Assembly (NCBI GenBank): GCA_947449255.1
Contig: CANFQX010000008.1
Coordinates: 1 to 64,000 of the forward strand
DNA from: Pseudobdellovibrionaceae bacterium
Lineage (GTDB): Bacteria; Bdellovibrionota; Bdellovibrionia; Bdellovibrionales; Bdellovibrionaceae
Direction of reading: 5' to 3'
DNA length: 64,000 nt
In this document: positions 1 to 8,033 of the stretch, piece after piece
How positions within the stretch are numbered: the first letter of the stretch is position 1
How the letters are laid out: every line of letters starts with the position of its first letter
Notes under the pieces: generated by a model
Told to the model about the DNA's origin: nothing
Database searches by the model: none
Seen by the model: the letters and a program-made list of their open reading frames with translations, nothing else
Position numbers and translations under genes: made by a program

Positions 1-1326
1 AATCCAAATGCAAGCAGCTCTGTCAATACCCTTGCCGTGAGTGGCACGACAGTCTATGCCGGCGGAACTTTTACGACCATAGGTGGACAGACAAGAAATC
101 GGATAGCAGCGCTAGATGCAACTACGGGCCTTGCCACTAGCTGGAATCCAAATGCAAGCAGCTATGTCAATGTCCTTGCCGTGAGTGGCACGACAGTCTA
201 CGCCGGCGGAAATTTTACGACCATAGGTGGACAGACAAGAAATTATATAGCAGCGCTAGATGCAACTACGGGCCTTGCCACTAGTTGGAATCCAAATGCA
301 AGCAGCTCTGTCAATACCCTTGCCGTGAGTGGCACGACGGTCTACGCCGGCGGTACTTTTAGCAGTATTGGGGGACAATATTCAGGTTATCTTGTGGCCT
401 TGGATTTGACGACGGGTATTTTCACTACCTGGAACCCATCACCCAATGGAGTTGTTAGGGCACTAGCTGTTGTAGATTCCATAGTTTATGTTGGAGGAGA
501 TTTTACAATTATAGGTGGTCAAACACGAAATTATCTTGCCGCGATAAGTGCGACAAATGGCCTTGCCACTAGTTGGAATCCAAATGCTAGCACCGCTGCT
601 GGTGGCACTGTCTATGCCCTTGACGTGAGTGGCACGACAGTCTATGCTGGCGGATATTTTACGACTGTGGGGGGGCTAGCACGGAAGAACCTGGTAGCCA
701 TTGATTCTTTGGGTGCCGTCGTCACAAGCTGGAACCCTGTAATAACGGACACTGGTGCCTCTGTCTTTGCCCTTGCCGTGAGTGGCACGACAGTCTACGC
801 CGGAGGTAATTTTACAACCTTTACAGGCAAAGGCCGGCCATATATCGCAGCCATTGATACTACTTCTGGTGCAGTTTTGAACTGGAGTCCAAGTGCAGAC
901 AACGAGGTCCGTTCCCTTGCCGTGAGTGGCACGACAGTCTATGCCGGCGGACTTTTTACGACCATAGGTGGACAGACAAGAAATCGGATAGCAGCGCTAG
1001 ATGCAACTACGGGCCTTGCCACCAGTTGGAATCCAAATGCTAGCACCACTGGTGCCACTGTCTATGCCCTTGCCGTGAGTGGCACGACAGTCTACGCCGG
1101 CGGAAGTTTTACGACCATAGGTGGACAGACAAGAAATCGGATTGCAGCGCTAGATGCAACTACGGGCCTTGCCACTAGTTGGAATCCAAATGCTAGCAAA
1201 ACTGTCTATTCCCTTGCCGTGAGTGGAACGACGGTTTACGTTGGTGGAAGTTTTACAAGCATTGGAAACCGAAGTACCGGCAATTTCTCCAGTATCAATA
1301 GTTCGACAGGAATAAGTAATTGGTAA
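1..1326 (+). CDS. Beta-propeller repeat surface protein (DUF5122/delta-60-like), 5' partial
   Basis: The reading frame is open from the first base, so the N-terminus lies outside the window; the GTG at 37 is an internal Val codon within a repeat. The 441 visible residues are nine tandem repeats of 48-52 residues. Each has the pattern VSGTTVYAGG-x-FTTIGG, then LAALDxxTG and a WNP motif, and the last repeat is cut to about 35 residues before TAA. This pattern is typical of DUF5122/delta-60 beta-propeller repeats in large secreted proteins of Bdellovibrio and related bacteria. Repeats 1, 2, 7 and 8 are almost identical at DNA level (144-bp period). Role unknown; probably exported adhesion or binding. 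The family is clear, the function is not. Confidence 0.8.
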   Translation, partial: NPNASSSVNTLAVSGTTVYAGGTFTTIGGQTRNRIAALDATTGLATSWNPNASSYVNVLAVSGTTVYAGGNFTTIGGQTRNYIAALDATTGLATSWNPNASSSVNTLAVSGTTVYAGGTFSSIGGQYSGYLVALDLTTGIFTTWNPSPNGVVRALAVVDSIVYVGGDFTIIGGQTRNYLAAISATNGLATSWNPNASTAAGGTVYALDVSGTTVYAGGYFTTVGGLARKNLVAIDSLGAVVTSWNPVITDTGASVFALAVSGTTVYAGGNFTTFTGKGRPYIAAIDTTSGAVLNWSPSADNEVRSLAVSGTTVYAGGLFTTIGGQTRNRIAALDATTGLATSWNPNASTTGATVYALAVSGTTVYAGGSFTTIGGQTRNRIAALDATTGLATSWNPNASKTVYSLAVSGTTVYVGGSFTSIGNRSTGNFSSINSSTGISNW

Positions 1327-1381
1327 AAAATATTAAGGTACGTATTATTTTTTGTAAATTCTAATTTTGAGTCATCTGAAA

Positions 1382-1408
1382 TGAGACGTTGTCTCAAAAT
1401 GGTTTTTT
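1382..1408 (+). terminator. Possible terminator of the beta-propeller gene
   Basis: A 6-bp stem TGAGAC/GTCTCA (1382-1387 and 1391-1396, loop GTT) is followed after AAATGG by seven T. It lies 55 bp past the stop codon. The stem is short and overlaps the start of the next gene remnant. Confidence 0.35.
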
Positions 1409-1750
1409 TGCATTTTGTTGCATCCCTTGCGGGGATGCTTGCAGGGTGAATTTACAGCTGAGAATATCAAGGGTACCGCAATCAGGATTCACTGGACTTT
1501 TTCGACGGATTCAGTCGCTTCAGAATATAAAATATATGCCGTGAATTCTGATAATTCTCTGACTTTACTTGGGCGTGCATTGTCGTCGGAAAGTTTTTTT
1601 GATGATACAGGTTTGGTGTCTGGGCATTTGTATCGCTATGTTGTCAGGATGGGTAGTACTAGCGGTAGTCTGAATTCAAATAAAAGCATATTCAAAGGTC
1701 TAAAATTTCCAACTACAGCTTCTATTTTAAAAAAGCTGAATTTTTTTCGA
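1399..1750 (+). pseudogene. Frameshifted fibronectin-III-like secreted protein remnant
   Basis: ATG at 1399 opens a signal-peptide-like stretch (MVFLHFVASLAGMLAG) that hits TGA at 1447. Directly after it a different frame (from about 1445) reads EFTAENIKGTAIRIHW and continues to about residue 100 with a fibronectin-III-like pattern (SEYKIYAV, LVSGHLYRYVV). That frame has no sensible end: it runs through a possible terminator stem (CAGCTT/AAGCTG, 1716-1738, followed by a T run) and into sequence antisense to the next gene. The simplest reading is an export signal joined to one Fn3 domain, broken by a frameshift and truncated. It may be the decayed N-terminus of a propeller protein like its upstream neighbour. 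A short intact protein using the TTG at 1415 is less likely. Confidence 0.45.
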
Positions 1751-2083
1751 TTACTTCTTTTGGTTGCTTATTTCAATTCGGCCTTCGACTTCGGTCCCTT
1801 TAATAGAGCTAGGACCATTTGCAATGGTCAGGTAGCCGATGACTTGTGATCCGACCGCTTCGTTATAGGAGGTTGTATTCAGAGATGCCTCTGTGCTTAC
1901 AGAGGGGATAATAACTTCAGGCGAAGTATTGCCATCCTGTGAAGGCAATCCCGTATGGGGAGGATTTTCGGAATTGAGAGTTGGCTGTATCGAGGCCTCA
2001 ATTGAACAAGAAATATTTAGTAAAGCTGCAGTCATGCATCCTAAATTGAGAAAAAGTTTTATTTTTTTTAAATCAAAAATCAT
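1751..2083 (-). CDS. Small hypothetical lipoprotein
   Basis: A 110-residue protein starts with a lysine-rich n-region and a hydrophobic stretch ending in the lipobox LNIS-C (Cys26), so it should be cleaved by signal peptidase II and lipidated. The mature part is about 85 residues, rich in Ser, Thr, Asn and Pro at first (probably disordered), then a short beta-prone segment (VGSQVIGYLTIANG). No family is recognised. A purine-rich GGAAAGGTAAG lies upstream of the ATG. It converges on the Fn3 remnant, whose apparent reading frame overlaps its 3' end. Confidence 0.6.
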   Translation of the reverse strand: MIFDLKKIKLFLNLGCMTAALLNISCSIEASIQPTLNSENPPHTGLPSQDGNTSPEVIIPSVSTEASLNTTSYNEAVGSQVIGYLTIANGPSSIKGTEVEGRIEISNQKK

Positions 2084-2117
2084 TTTCTATGTTCTTACCT
2101 TTCCAATAGAAGTCTAA

Positions 2118-2429
2118 CATAAAATTGAAAGTCTGCGGGCCTTTTCTAAAGCCTAGTAGAGCCTAGTTTTATTGCCACTGAAGCTGCTATTCTCAAGTGC
2201 TAAAAAAAATTTCTAAAATTGAAGTATCTCAATAAAATACTCAAAACATAAAAACGTCCAAATTTGGAACACGTTGAAGGCTCACAAACAAAAAAATGCC
2301 ATCTTTCTGATGACCTTTCATCTGTCGCCCTATTCTGTCACAGGTCAGAGCAGCCATGATGCTCAAGTAATAACTTTAAATTTTCTTGAAAAGTAAAAAT
2401 CAGCGCTGTTTGTTCTTTAGCAGAAAGTC
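2118..2429. other. Intergenic stretch, nothing recognised
   Basis: About 310 AT-rich bases lie between the start of the lipoprotein gene and the end of the HEPN-like gene. I see no convincing ORF or RNA. It must hold the lipoprotein promoter on the minus strand. A short repeat of GCCTAG (around 2151-2166) is the only pattern noticed. Confidence 0.5.
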
Positions 2430-2858
2430 TCATGCACTTAGCTTCTTTGGCAGATCGAGGAGAAGTGGCGTAAATCTTCTGAATTTTTCAAAGATTTTTT
2501 CTAAGCCTTGATCGCTATATTCATGAACCGGGGAATTTCTAAGTTCGCGTATCTCTAGCCATAGTTCTACATTGTCGATAAGCTTTAGTTTTTCTGCCCT
2601 ATTTAATTGGTCGCGAAAACCACCATCAAAAGCTGGATCATCTTTTAGAATGTATGCCCTGATGTACTTGCTTAAAAAAATATCAGAGGTGCGCGCAAAT
2701 CGAGAAGCAAAACTATCCCATGCCTCCAGTTCAGAGTCTGACATTTGTGCTGGATTCAATGGCATGGGAAGAGTTCGATTATAGCTGTATTCTAGGTACC
2801 GTAGGGATTTAATAATTTTTGAATAATAAAGACCCGTAAGGTTATCATTCTTAGTCAT
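2430..2858 (-). CDS. HEPN-like protein (HepT/nucleotidyltransferase-substrate-binding type)
   Basis: The product is a small, all-helical, charged protein of 142 residues. Its C-terminal half carries RELRNSPVHEY, which fits the Rx4-6H motif of HEPN RNases (R-NSPV-H), and an upstream helix contains SFASRFARTSDIF, similar to HepT/HI0074-type substrate-binding proteins. I chose the ATG at 2858 because GGAG sits 4 nt upstream of it; an in-frame ATG at 2891 lacks a ribosome-binding site. HEPN toxins of this type normally sit beside an MNT nucleotidyltransferase antitoxin, but none is visible on either side. It could be an orphan toxin, a relic, or a HEPN protein with another role. Confidence 0.55.
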   Translation of the reverse strand: MTKNDNLTGLYYSKIIKSLRYLEYSYNRTLPMPLNPAQMSDSELEAWDSFASRFARTSDIFLSKYIRAYILKDDPAFDGGFRDQLNRAEKLKLIDNVELWLEIRELRNSPVHEYSDQGLEKIFEKFRRFTPLLLDLPKKLSA

Positions 2859-2936
2859 AATGCTCCAGTCAAAGGGTAAGCTATTTATCATTTATGGCAA
2901 ATTTTAAATTATTTCAAAAAGTCTAATCGTAGAAAT

Positions 2937-2968
2937 AAAAAAAGCCGACTCTAAAGTCAGCTTTTTTT
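2937..2968 (-). terminator. Rho-independent terminator after tRNA-Leu
   Basis: Stem GCCGACT/AGTCAGC (2944-2950 and 2955-2961, one G-T pair) with loop CTAA, flanked by A7 and T7, so it could work in both directions. It follows the tRNA gene on the minus strand. Confidence 0.75.
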
Positions 2969-2996
2969 AAATTCTCGTCTACTTTTAAAGAAGAAT

Positions 2997-3079
2997 TGGT
3001 GCCCCGCGAGGGACTTGAACCCCCACGCTTGCGCACTAGATCCTAAGTCTAGCGTGTCTGCCAATTTCACCAGCGGGGC
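2997..3079 (-). tRNA. tRNA-Leu (anticodon UAG)
   Basis: On the minus strand the acceptor arms GCCCCGC (3079-3073) and GCGGGGC (3007-3001) pair perfectly, followed by discriminator A and an encoded CCA (2999-2997). The anticodon loop CTTAGGA is closed by CTAGA/TCTAG and gives anticodon TAG. A long variable arm (around GCGCAAGCGT) and the GGTTCAAGTCC T-arm fit a class II leucine tRNA. Confidence 0.95.
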
Positions 3080-3117
3080 AGCACCATAAAACGTACAAAA
3101 ATAACAGAAACAAAGGT

Positions 3118-3139
3118 TTAGCGCAGGTTAGTGCGCTAA
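3118..3139 (-). terminator. Probable terminator of gcvT-gcvH
   Basis: Perfect 8-bp stem TTAGCGCA/TGCGCTAA with a 6-nt loop, 11 bp past the gcvH stop on the minus strand. The following T tract is interrupted (ACCTTTGTTTC), so it may be only a partial terminator before the tRNA. Confidence 0.5.
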
Positions 3140-3149
3140 TGCAAGAAAA

Positions 3150-3539
3150 TTACTTCTCGGCAGTTAATTTTTTATATTCAGGAGCTCTCATGAGGTTCGC
3201 AAGCTCTTTTTCTGTGTCCATCTCAATGCGAACCAACCAACCTTGATTGATTGGATCGTCATTTAGAACGGAGGGGTCTTCACCCAAAGAGGTATTAACT
3301 TCGATGACTGTGCCAGAAACAGGAGCATAAAGGTCGCTCACAGCTTTTACGGACTCAATAACGCCGAAAGTTTGTCCTTGAGTGATTTTTTGACCTTCTT
3401 CTGGAAGTTCAACGTAAACAACTTCGCCCAATTGATCTTGAGCAAACTCTGTGATGCCCACAGTAACGATATTTTCGTCAACTTGTGCCCATTCGTGTTC
3501 TTTTGTGTAGTAGTAGTCTTCAGGAATGTGAAATGCCAT
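3150..3539 (-). CDS. gcvH: Glycine cleavage system H protein
   Basis: GcvH is the lipoylated carrier that shuttles the aminomethyl group between the P, T and L proteins of glycine cleavage in the cytoplasm. The 129 residues match the usual family length. The lipoyl attachment motif GVIESVKAVSDLYAP places the lipoyl lysine at about residue 65. The ATG at 3539 has AAGGAG 7 nt upstream; the longer frame to 3578 adds 13 residues not seen in the family. It follows gcvT by 10 bp and is surely co-transcribed. Lipoate would come from LipB/LipA, encoded near 42.4 and 52 kb. Confidence 0.97.
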   Translation of the reverse strand: MAFHIPEDYYYTKEHEWAQVDENIVTVGITEFAQDQLGEVVYVELPEEGQKITQGQTFGVIESVKAVSDLYAPVSGTVIEVNTSLGEDPSVLNDDPINQGWLVRIEMDTEKELANLMRAPEYKKLTAEK

Positions 3540-3549
3540 TTGAGGCTCC

Positions 3550-4632
3550 TTACTTTGAAATAAATGGGGTTTTAACAACCACAGCTTTTACTTTACGACC
3601 GCGGATATCAAGAAGAAATTCAGTTCCCTCTTGCGCGTGGGCCACATCGATATATGCAATACCAATAGGCTCATCCAAAGTCGGTGAGTGTGTACCACTA
3701 GTTACCTTGCCGATTTCTTTGTTGTCAAAAGAAAATAGTCCATAACCCTGGCGAGGAATCCCCTTGTCCAACATTTTAAAGCCAATCAGTTTTTTTGTCA
3801 GACCGGCTGTTTTTATGCCTAAAATTTGGGCTTTATTCATAAAGTCTTTTTGGTCTGGCTTAATCACCCAGCCCAAACCAGCCTCATAGGGATTCGTAGT
3901 GTCATCAATTTCGTGACCATACAATGAATACTTCATTTCAGTTCTTAAGGTGTCGCGAGCGCCCAATCCGATGGGTTTTACGCCCAAATCCTGACCCTGC
4001 TCCAGCAAAGTGTTCCAAAGATCTGCTGTGCCAGCGGTCTCAATGAAAATCTCGCAACCTTTTTCGCCAGTGTAGCCAGTGGTTGCCACCAGGATTTTAT
4101 GACCTTTAAAGGTGCCTGAATGGATATTGAAGGTTTTCATTTCGCTCACTTTAAAGCCAAAGACTCTATCACAAAGGGATAGAGCTTTAGGTCCTTGAAT
4201 GGCAATTTGCCCCCAAAGATCACTCTCATCTGTGACGTCAGCGCCTTTATTGTGTTTCGTCATCCAGGCGAAATCTTTGTCTTTGTTCGAAGCATTTACG
4301 CACACCAAGTAATCAGAATCTTTTGTTAGGCAATAGACGATAATGTCATCCACCAAGCCGCCATGATCATTTGGCAAGAGAGAGTATTGAGCTTCGCCAC
4401 TATTGAGTTTGGCAACGTCATTGGTGGTGAGCCACTGCAGAGACTCTAGAGCTTTTGGGCCCTTAAAGCGGATTTCTCCCATGTGGGAAACATCAAAAAG
4501 GCCAACATTTGTGCGAACATTGTCATGTTCTTCGCGAAGGCCTGTGTATTGAACTGGCATATACCAGCCTGCGAAGTCGACCATACGAGCATTTAACTTT
4601 TCATGAATTTCGGCGAGAGATGTCTTTTTCAT
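3550..4632 (-). CDS. gcvT: Aminomethyltransferase, glycine cleavage T protein
   Basis: GcvT moves the methylene group from aminomethyl-GcvH to tetrahydrofolate and releases ammonia. The 360-residue protein has the expected start (KTSLAEIHEKLNARMVDFAGW), the folate-binding region around GLFDVSHMGEI and LPNDHGGLVDDIIVY, and the C-terminal part with TSGTHSPTLDEPIGIAYI. The start at 4632 is chosen by similarity to the family; the frame continues to 4692 without benefit. It is the first gene of gcvT-gcvH. Its start faces the TrmK-like gene, leaving under 50 bp for both promoters. gcvP lies 4 kb away on the same strand. Confidence 0.96.
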   Translation of the reverse strand: MKKTSLAEIHEKLNARMVDFAGWYMPVQYTGLREEHDNVRTNVGLFDVSHMGEIRFKGPKALESLQWLTTNDVAKLNSGEAQYSLLPNDHGGLVDDIIVYCLTKDSDYLVCVNASNKDKDFAWMTKHNKGADVTDESDLWGQIAIQGPKALSLCDRVFGFKVSEMKTFNIHSGTFKGHKILVATTGYTGEKGCEIFIETAGTADLWNTLLEQGQDLGVKPIGLGARDTLRTEMKYSLYGHEIDDTTNPYEAGLGWVIKPDQKDFMNKAQILGIKTAGLTKKLIGFKMLDKGIPRQGYGLFSFDNKEIGKVTSGTHSPTLDEPIGIAYIDVAHAQEGTEFLLDIRGRKVKAVVVKTPFISK

Positions 4633-4678
4633 GGCAGAATAATCGCTTTCATATAGACAATTCGTCAACTCAGAAACT

Positions 4679-5197
4679 ATGTTTGGCCCCATGCTGAAAC
4701 TTTCGCCCCGAATGCATTTTGTTTTTGACCACCTCCTTCCTGGTGAGGCTGTATGGGATTTGTGCTGTGATCACGGTCTTATAGGCCTTAGAGCCTATCA
4801 AAGTGGTCAATTTCCGCAAATCCACTTTGTAGATCAAGTCCCCCTTATTGTTCAGAATCTAGAGAAAAAATTTTTAGAGGATTTCCATCTTGCAGAGGCT
4901 GGCCAAAAAGCCTTTTTTTGCATCAAAGAGGGTGGTCAACTTGAGGTTGTCGATGGCACAGTCATTATTGCCGGAGTCGGAGCCCATGCAATACTAAAGA
5001 TCCTAAGATCGCTGTCGCAAAAAAAAGGCCTGAGTGCCATAAGACTCATTCTTGGTCCTCAACGAGACGAGGCCTTTTTTGAAGATGAATTAGCCACTTG
5101 GTTAGAATTTAAAAATAATTTTAAATTGCTGTTGAAGGCTGAAATCATTGAAGGGATTCGCGTTCGAAGGATATTTATTTTTGACAAAATCAATTGA
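4679..5197 (+). CDS. TrmK-like SAM-dependent methyltransferase
   Basis: A 172-residue class I methyltransferase. The SAM-binding motif I is WDLCCDHGLIG (residues 26-36), where TrmK-family enzymes have a GxDH motif, and VIIAGVGAHAI corresponds to the catalytic-domain motif IxGMGG. The family methylates N1 of adenine 22 in tRNA. The protein is shorter than Bacillus TrmK and lacks its C-terminal coiled coil, so the exact substrate is uncertain. ATGs at 4679, 4691 and 4712 are all possible and none has a clear Shine-Dalgarno. It is divergent from gcvT. Confidence 0.6.
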   Translation: MFGPMLKLSPRMHFVFDHLLPGEAVWDLCCDHGLIGLRAYQSGQFPQIHFVDQVPLIVQNLEKKFLEDFHLAEAGQKAFFCIKEGGQLEVVDGTVIIAGVGAHAILKILRSLSQKKGLSAIRLILGPQRDEAFFEDELATWLEFKNNFKLLLKAEIIEGIRVRRIFIFDKIN

Positions 5198-5297
5198 GTT
5201 CTCATTTTTAACGCACACTGAATAGCTTTATTAAATGTCTGTAAAGGTGTGAACAAGCTATTGATTATATCATTTTTGCGACCTAGCTTTTGTGTAT

Positions 5298-5894
5298 ATG
5301 CAAAACAATTCATTGAACCAAGAGTTTTATAAATCAAGTCCTACAGCCAACCATCAAGCAAATCATGGTCATCATGAGCACCATCAGAATGCTCTGCAGG
5401 AGGTTCTTGCTGATTCAACAAGTCAAATGAATGCAGATTTTAGAAAATTTTTGGCCGATGAGCTGGTTCGTCGGACCGAGACTTCTCCACGCTATTCGCT
5501 GCGTGCTTTTGCAAGGCACCTTGATGTGGACTCTTCATTTTTATCCAAAATTTTGAATGGAAAAAGAACGGTGACACTGCGAACGATTCGTATGTTTGGA
5601 GAGAAGCTGAACTTACCAACCCAGGATCTTCATAAGTTTGCGGAAGTCAGTCATGGAAAAAAGATGAAGCGAAAACTTGATCGTCTGCTTGAAAAAATGC
5701 CCAGCGAAGAGCGCGAGCAATCAACGATCCTGATCACTGTCGATGAAAATCGTTTGTCTGAAGCAAAAGAGCGCATTAAAAATTTCCGCAAAGAGCTGGC
5801 TGAATTTTTGGACGTTGGAAGTCGAAATCAAGGTAAGACCTATCAGATTTCAGTTTCCATGTTTCCAATTTCAGGATTCACCAGCCACGAATAA
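5298..5894 (+). CDS. TIGR02147-like HTH regulator, short form
   Basis: This family of DNA-binding proteins is expanded in Bdellovibrio and Fibrobacter. The N-terminal 35 residues are low complexity and His-rich (HGHHEHH). Then comes an HTH (SLRAFARHLDVDSSFLSKIL, followed by NGKRTVTLRTIRMFGEKL, about residues 70-110), and the C-terminus has the family ending (ILITVDENRLSEAKERIKNF and YQISVSMFPIS). Typical members are about 270 residues because of the DUF4423 region; here nearly all of that middle part is missing. Its 3' end overlaps the convergent Rsm22 gene by 24 bp. No close regulatory target can be named. Confidence 0.7.
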   Translation: MQNNSLNQEFYKSSPTANHQANHGHHEHHQNALQEVLADSTSQMNADFRKFLADELVRRTETSPRYSLRAFARHLDVDSSFLSKILNGKRTVTLRTIRMFGEKLNLPTQDLHKFAEVSHGKKMKRKLDRLLEKMPSEEREQSTILITVDENRLSEAKERIKNFRKELAEFLDVGSRNQGKTYQISVSMFPISGFTSHE

Positions 5895-6944
5895 AATTTC
5901 TTTGATTTCTGTTTGAACCCGCAACTCATTGGAAACCTTCTGTAGACTGTGAGGGATTTCAATGAGTTCTCCGCGGGGAATTTCTTGTCTTAATCCGGTT
6001 TTATGCATCCAAGCTAGAAACTCTCGTTCAGATCCCCGGCAAATCATTTGACGATCTTTGCCTTTTTCTTTGAGAATGTCGCCCACTACTCTTGCCGCAT
6101 CTATTTCTGAGGGCTTTGACTTTCTCATCAGTAAATAACTCATCGTGAGTGTTTTGTTCTTCATTGGAAGATGTTCTTCCATTTTCTGAAACCAATTTGG
6201 AGCATCAAAATGAATGCGGTCATGACACCAATCATGTTTAGATTGAGTCAGTAAAGGGCAGGCCTTTTCATGTGTGCAAGGAGCCCAAGGATGAAAACCC
6301 TTGGTCATCAATTTTTCACGTAATTCCATCAATTTTCTGCCGTCTTGTTGAGTTGAGGGCTCGGCTATTAAAAGAGCTTCACATTCTAGGGCCCATTCAG
6401 GCAATTCGATCAACTCAGTCAGGGAATATGAAAAAATAGCTAGAGTTTGCTGAGGACTTTTTTGGGATTTTTTTAATTGTGTAGAATTGAATGTGCGCAG
6501 CCACTGAGGATTTTCATTTTTAAAAAAATGAAAGTAATTTTCTATCAGTTTCTGAGGTTCCGTCGAATTTTCAATTAAAGTGTAATTGAAATTTATTTCT
6601 TTATTTTCTGAGGCGACCATTGAAACGGCCAAGGAGGCGGTAGCAAGTCCAGCTCCGAAATCAATAATATTTTCCAGTCCAACAAAAAAGTTTCGTTGTT
6701 CAGCTTTATTTATAACACGATTTAATCTTGCGGTATTTAAAGGCAAGTAATAACAAAGATAGGCAATTTGAGCAAAGGACTCCTGCCATGGAGTTTGGCC
6801 GTCTGGGTTCTGAATAAAGTAGTCAGATAATCGAAGGACATTTTTTGCAAGCTCTCTCGAATCTTGAAGAGAAAGATTATAGCTGCTTAAAGCCGATGAG
6901 ATTGATTTTTCTAATTCTATTTGAATTCCGTATTCGCTTTTCAT
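5871..6944 (-). CDS. Rsm22-family small-ribosomal-subunit methyltransferase-like protein
   Basis: Members of COG5459/Rsm22 are SAM-dependent methyltransferase-like proteins tied to the small ribosomal subunit. In the 357-residue protein, IIDFGAGLATAS (about 93-104) is the SAM-binding motif and LIAEPSTQQDGRKLM matches the family's post-motif region. Cysteines at about 223, 229 and 240, in CTHEKACP and DWCHDRIHF, match the metal-binding Cys cluster. The ATG overlaps the stop of the heptosyltransferase-like gene upstream by one base (TAATG), implying translational coupling. Confidence 0.75.
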   Translation of the reverse strand: MKSEYGIQIELEKSISSALSSYNLSLQDSRELAKNVLRLSDYFIQNPDGQTPWQESFAQIAYLCYYLPLNTARLNRVINKAEQRNFFVGLENIIDFGAGLATASLAVSMVASENKEINFNYTLIENSTEPQKLIENYFHFFKNENPQWLRTFNSTQLKKSQKSPQQTLAIFSYSLTELIELPEWALECEALLIAEPSTQQDGRKLMELREKLMTKGFHPWAPCTHEKACPLLTQSKHDWCHDRIHFDAPNWFQKMEEHLPMKNKTLTMSYLLMRKSKPSEIDAARVVGDILKEKGKDRQMICRGSEREFLAWMHKTGLRQEIPRGELIEIPHSLQKVSNELRVQTEIKEILFVAGES

Positions 6945-7930
6945 TATTCGTCCTTTATTGCTTCTGCAAAAACGTCATCCACAGAAATTTCATCCATACA
7001 AAAGTTGTAGGGAGGATGCTCATTTTTTGAAACAAAGATTTTGACCTTCTCACCTCGGGCTGCCCAACGACGAGGATGTTGCACTTGAATCGGAGAGTAG
7101 AGCCCTATAGTTTTTACTCCCAAAGAGGCCGCCATATGAGCCACACCAGTGCTTGGAGCAATCACTGCTTTTGAGTTTTTCAGAATTGTGAATAATTCCT
7201 CAGCAGTCAGCTTGCCCTGAAGAAGAACTAAATGACTGACATGATCAAATTTAAAATGGTCTTTGATCTCTTTCAAAAAGGGCTCGTCTGCGGCCGTTCC
7301 GGTGATGACCACCATTATTTTTGCACGCAGCTTTTCAATCAATTCAATATAGTTTTTTGGTGACCAATTTAAGGCGGATCCAGCCATTCCCGGGTGAACT
7401 GTAACATAATATTTTGAGGTCAGTTGGTGTTGTTTCAATAAGTCAGAATTTTCAGGTGCGATAAGTTCAAGTGTGGGTGTCGGTGGACGAGGTTTGCTGA
7501 TGTCATCCAGTGCAAAACGAAGTAGGTCAAAATTATAATCAGCTTCATGCTGTATAGCCAAGCTGCGCCGTTGACGTAAACCTTTATTTAGAAAAATAAA
7601 ACTGTGCCACTGTGATTGAACACCAGCACGCACGGGAACCTTTGTTAACCATAAGGCATAACTCACCCACCAGGGCGCTTGAAAGCTTATTGCTACATCA
7701 GGTTTGAACTCATGAATGTGGGCGATCAATATTTTAAGTGAATTTTTCCAATCGTCTTTGGAAAGATCGAGGTGTTGTCTTTTTGGCAGAGCATTGTCGG
7801 GAATAAAACCCAATCCCTTGGAGATAACCCATCGGAGATCGCAGTTTTCTAGCAGTTCAGCTTGGTCCACACACATTGTGGAGATCAGATCGCCAATTTT
7901 ATCCAGGCGAATGAGAAGGACACGCTTCAT
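6944..7930 (-). CDS. Glycosyltransferase family 9 (heptosyltransferase-like)
   Basis: GT9 enzymes add heptose or related sugars to the lipopolysaccharide inner core at the cytoplasmic face of the inner membrane. The 328-residue protein begins with KRVLLIRLDKIGDLI, the family's N-terminal motif. It carries VHPGM (about 178-182) and the nucleotide-sugar region APSTGVAHMAASLG (about 258-271). The acceptor cannot be predicted. A heptose-7-phosphate kinase is encoded near 26.6 kb, so ADP-heptose would be available. It is coupled to the Rsm22 gene. Confidence 0.85.
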   Translation of the reverse strand: MKRVLLIRLDKIGDLISTMCVDQAELLENCDLRWVISKGLGFIPDNALPKRQHLDLSKDDWKNSLKILIAHIHEFKPDVAISFQAPWWVSYALWLTKVPVRAGVQSQWHSFIFLNKGLRQRRSLAIQHEADYNFDLLRFALDDISKPRPPTPTLELIAPENSDLLKQHQLTSKYYVTVHPGMAGSALNWSPKNYIELIEKLRAKIMVVITGTAADEPFLKEIKDHFKFDHVSHLVLLQGKLTAEELFTILKNSKAVIAPSTGVAHMAASLGVKTIGLYSPIQVQHPRRWAARGEKVKIFVSKNEHPPYNFCMDEISVDDVFAEAIKDE

Positions 7931-7985
7931 TTTTGAGCTCCAAAAAAAATGATGTAAGCCGCTGAAGAACTATCAATCAAAATAA

Positions 7986-8020
7986 ACAAAGGGAAAGTCA
8001 TTTTCAGACTTTCCCTTTGT
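7986..8020 (-). terminator. Terminator of gcvP
   Basis: Perfect 14-bp stem (7986-7999 with 8007-8020) and loop ATTTTCA, 14 bp past the gcvP stop on the minus strand, followed by a T-rich run (TTATTTTG). Confidence 0.75.
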
Positions 8021-8033
8021 AAAAATTTATTTT

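Noticed and set aside
1..1326. CRISPR array
   Set aside because: The repeats at the left end are 144-bp coding units in one open frame, not short palindromic repeats with unique spacers; no such array is seen anywhere in the window.
4633..4678. Glycine riboswitch upstream of gcvT
   Set aside because: Fewer than 50 bp separate gcvT from the divergent TrmK-like gene, too short for the aptamer, and none is visible upstream of gcvP.
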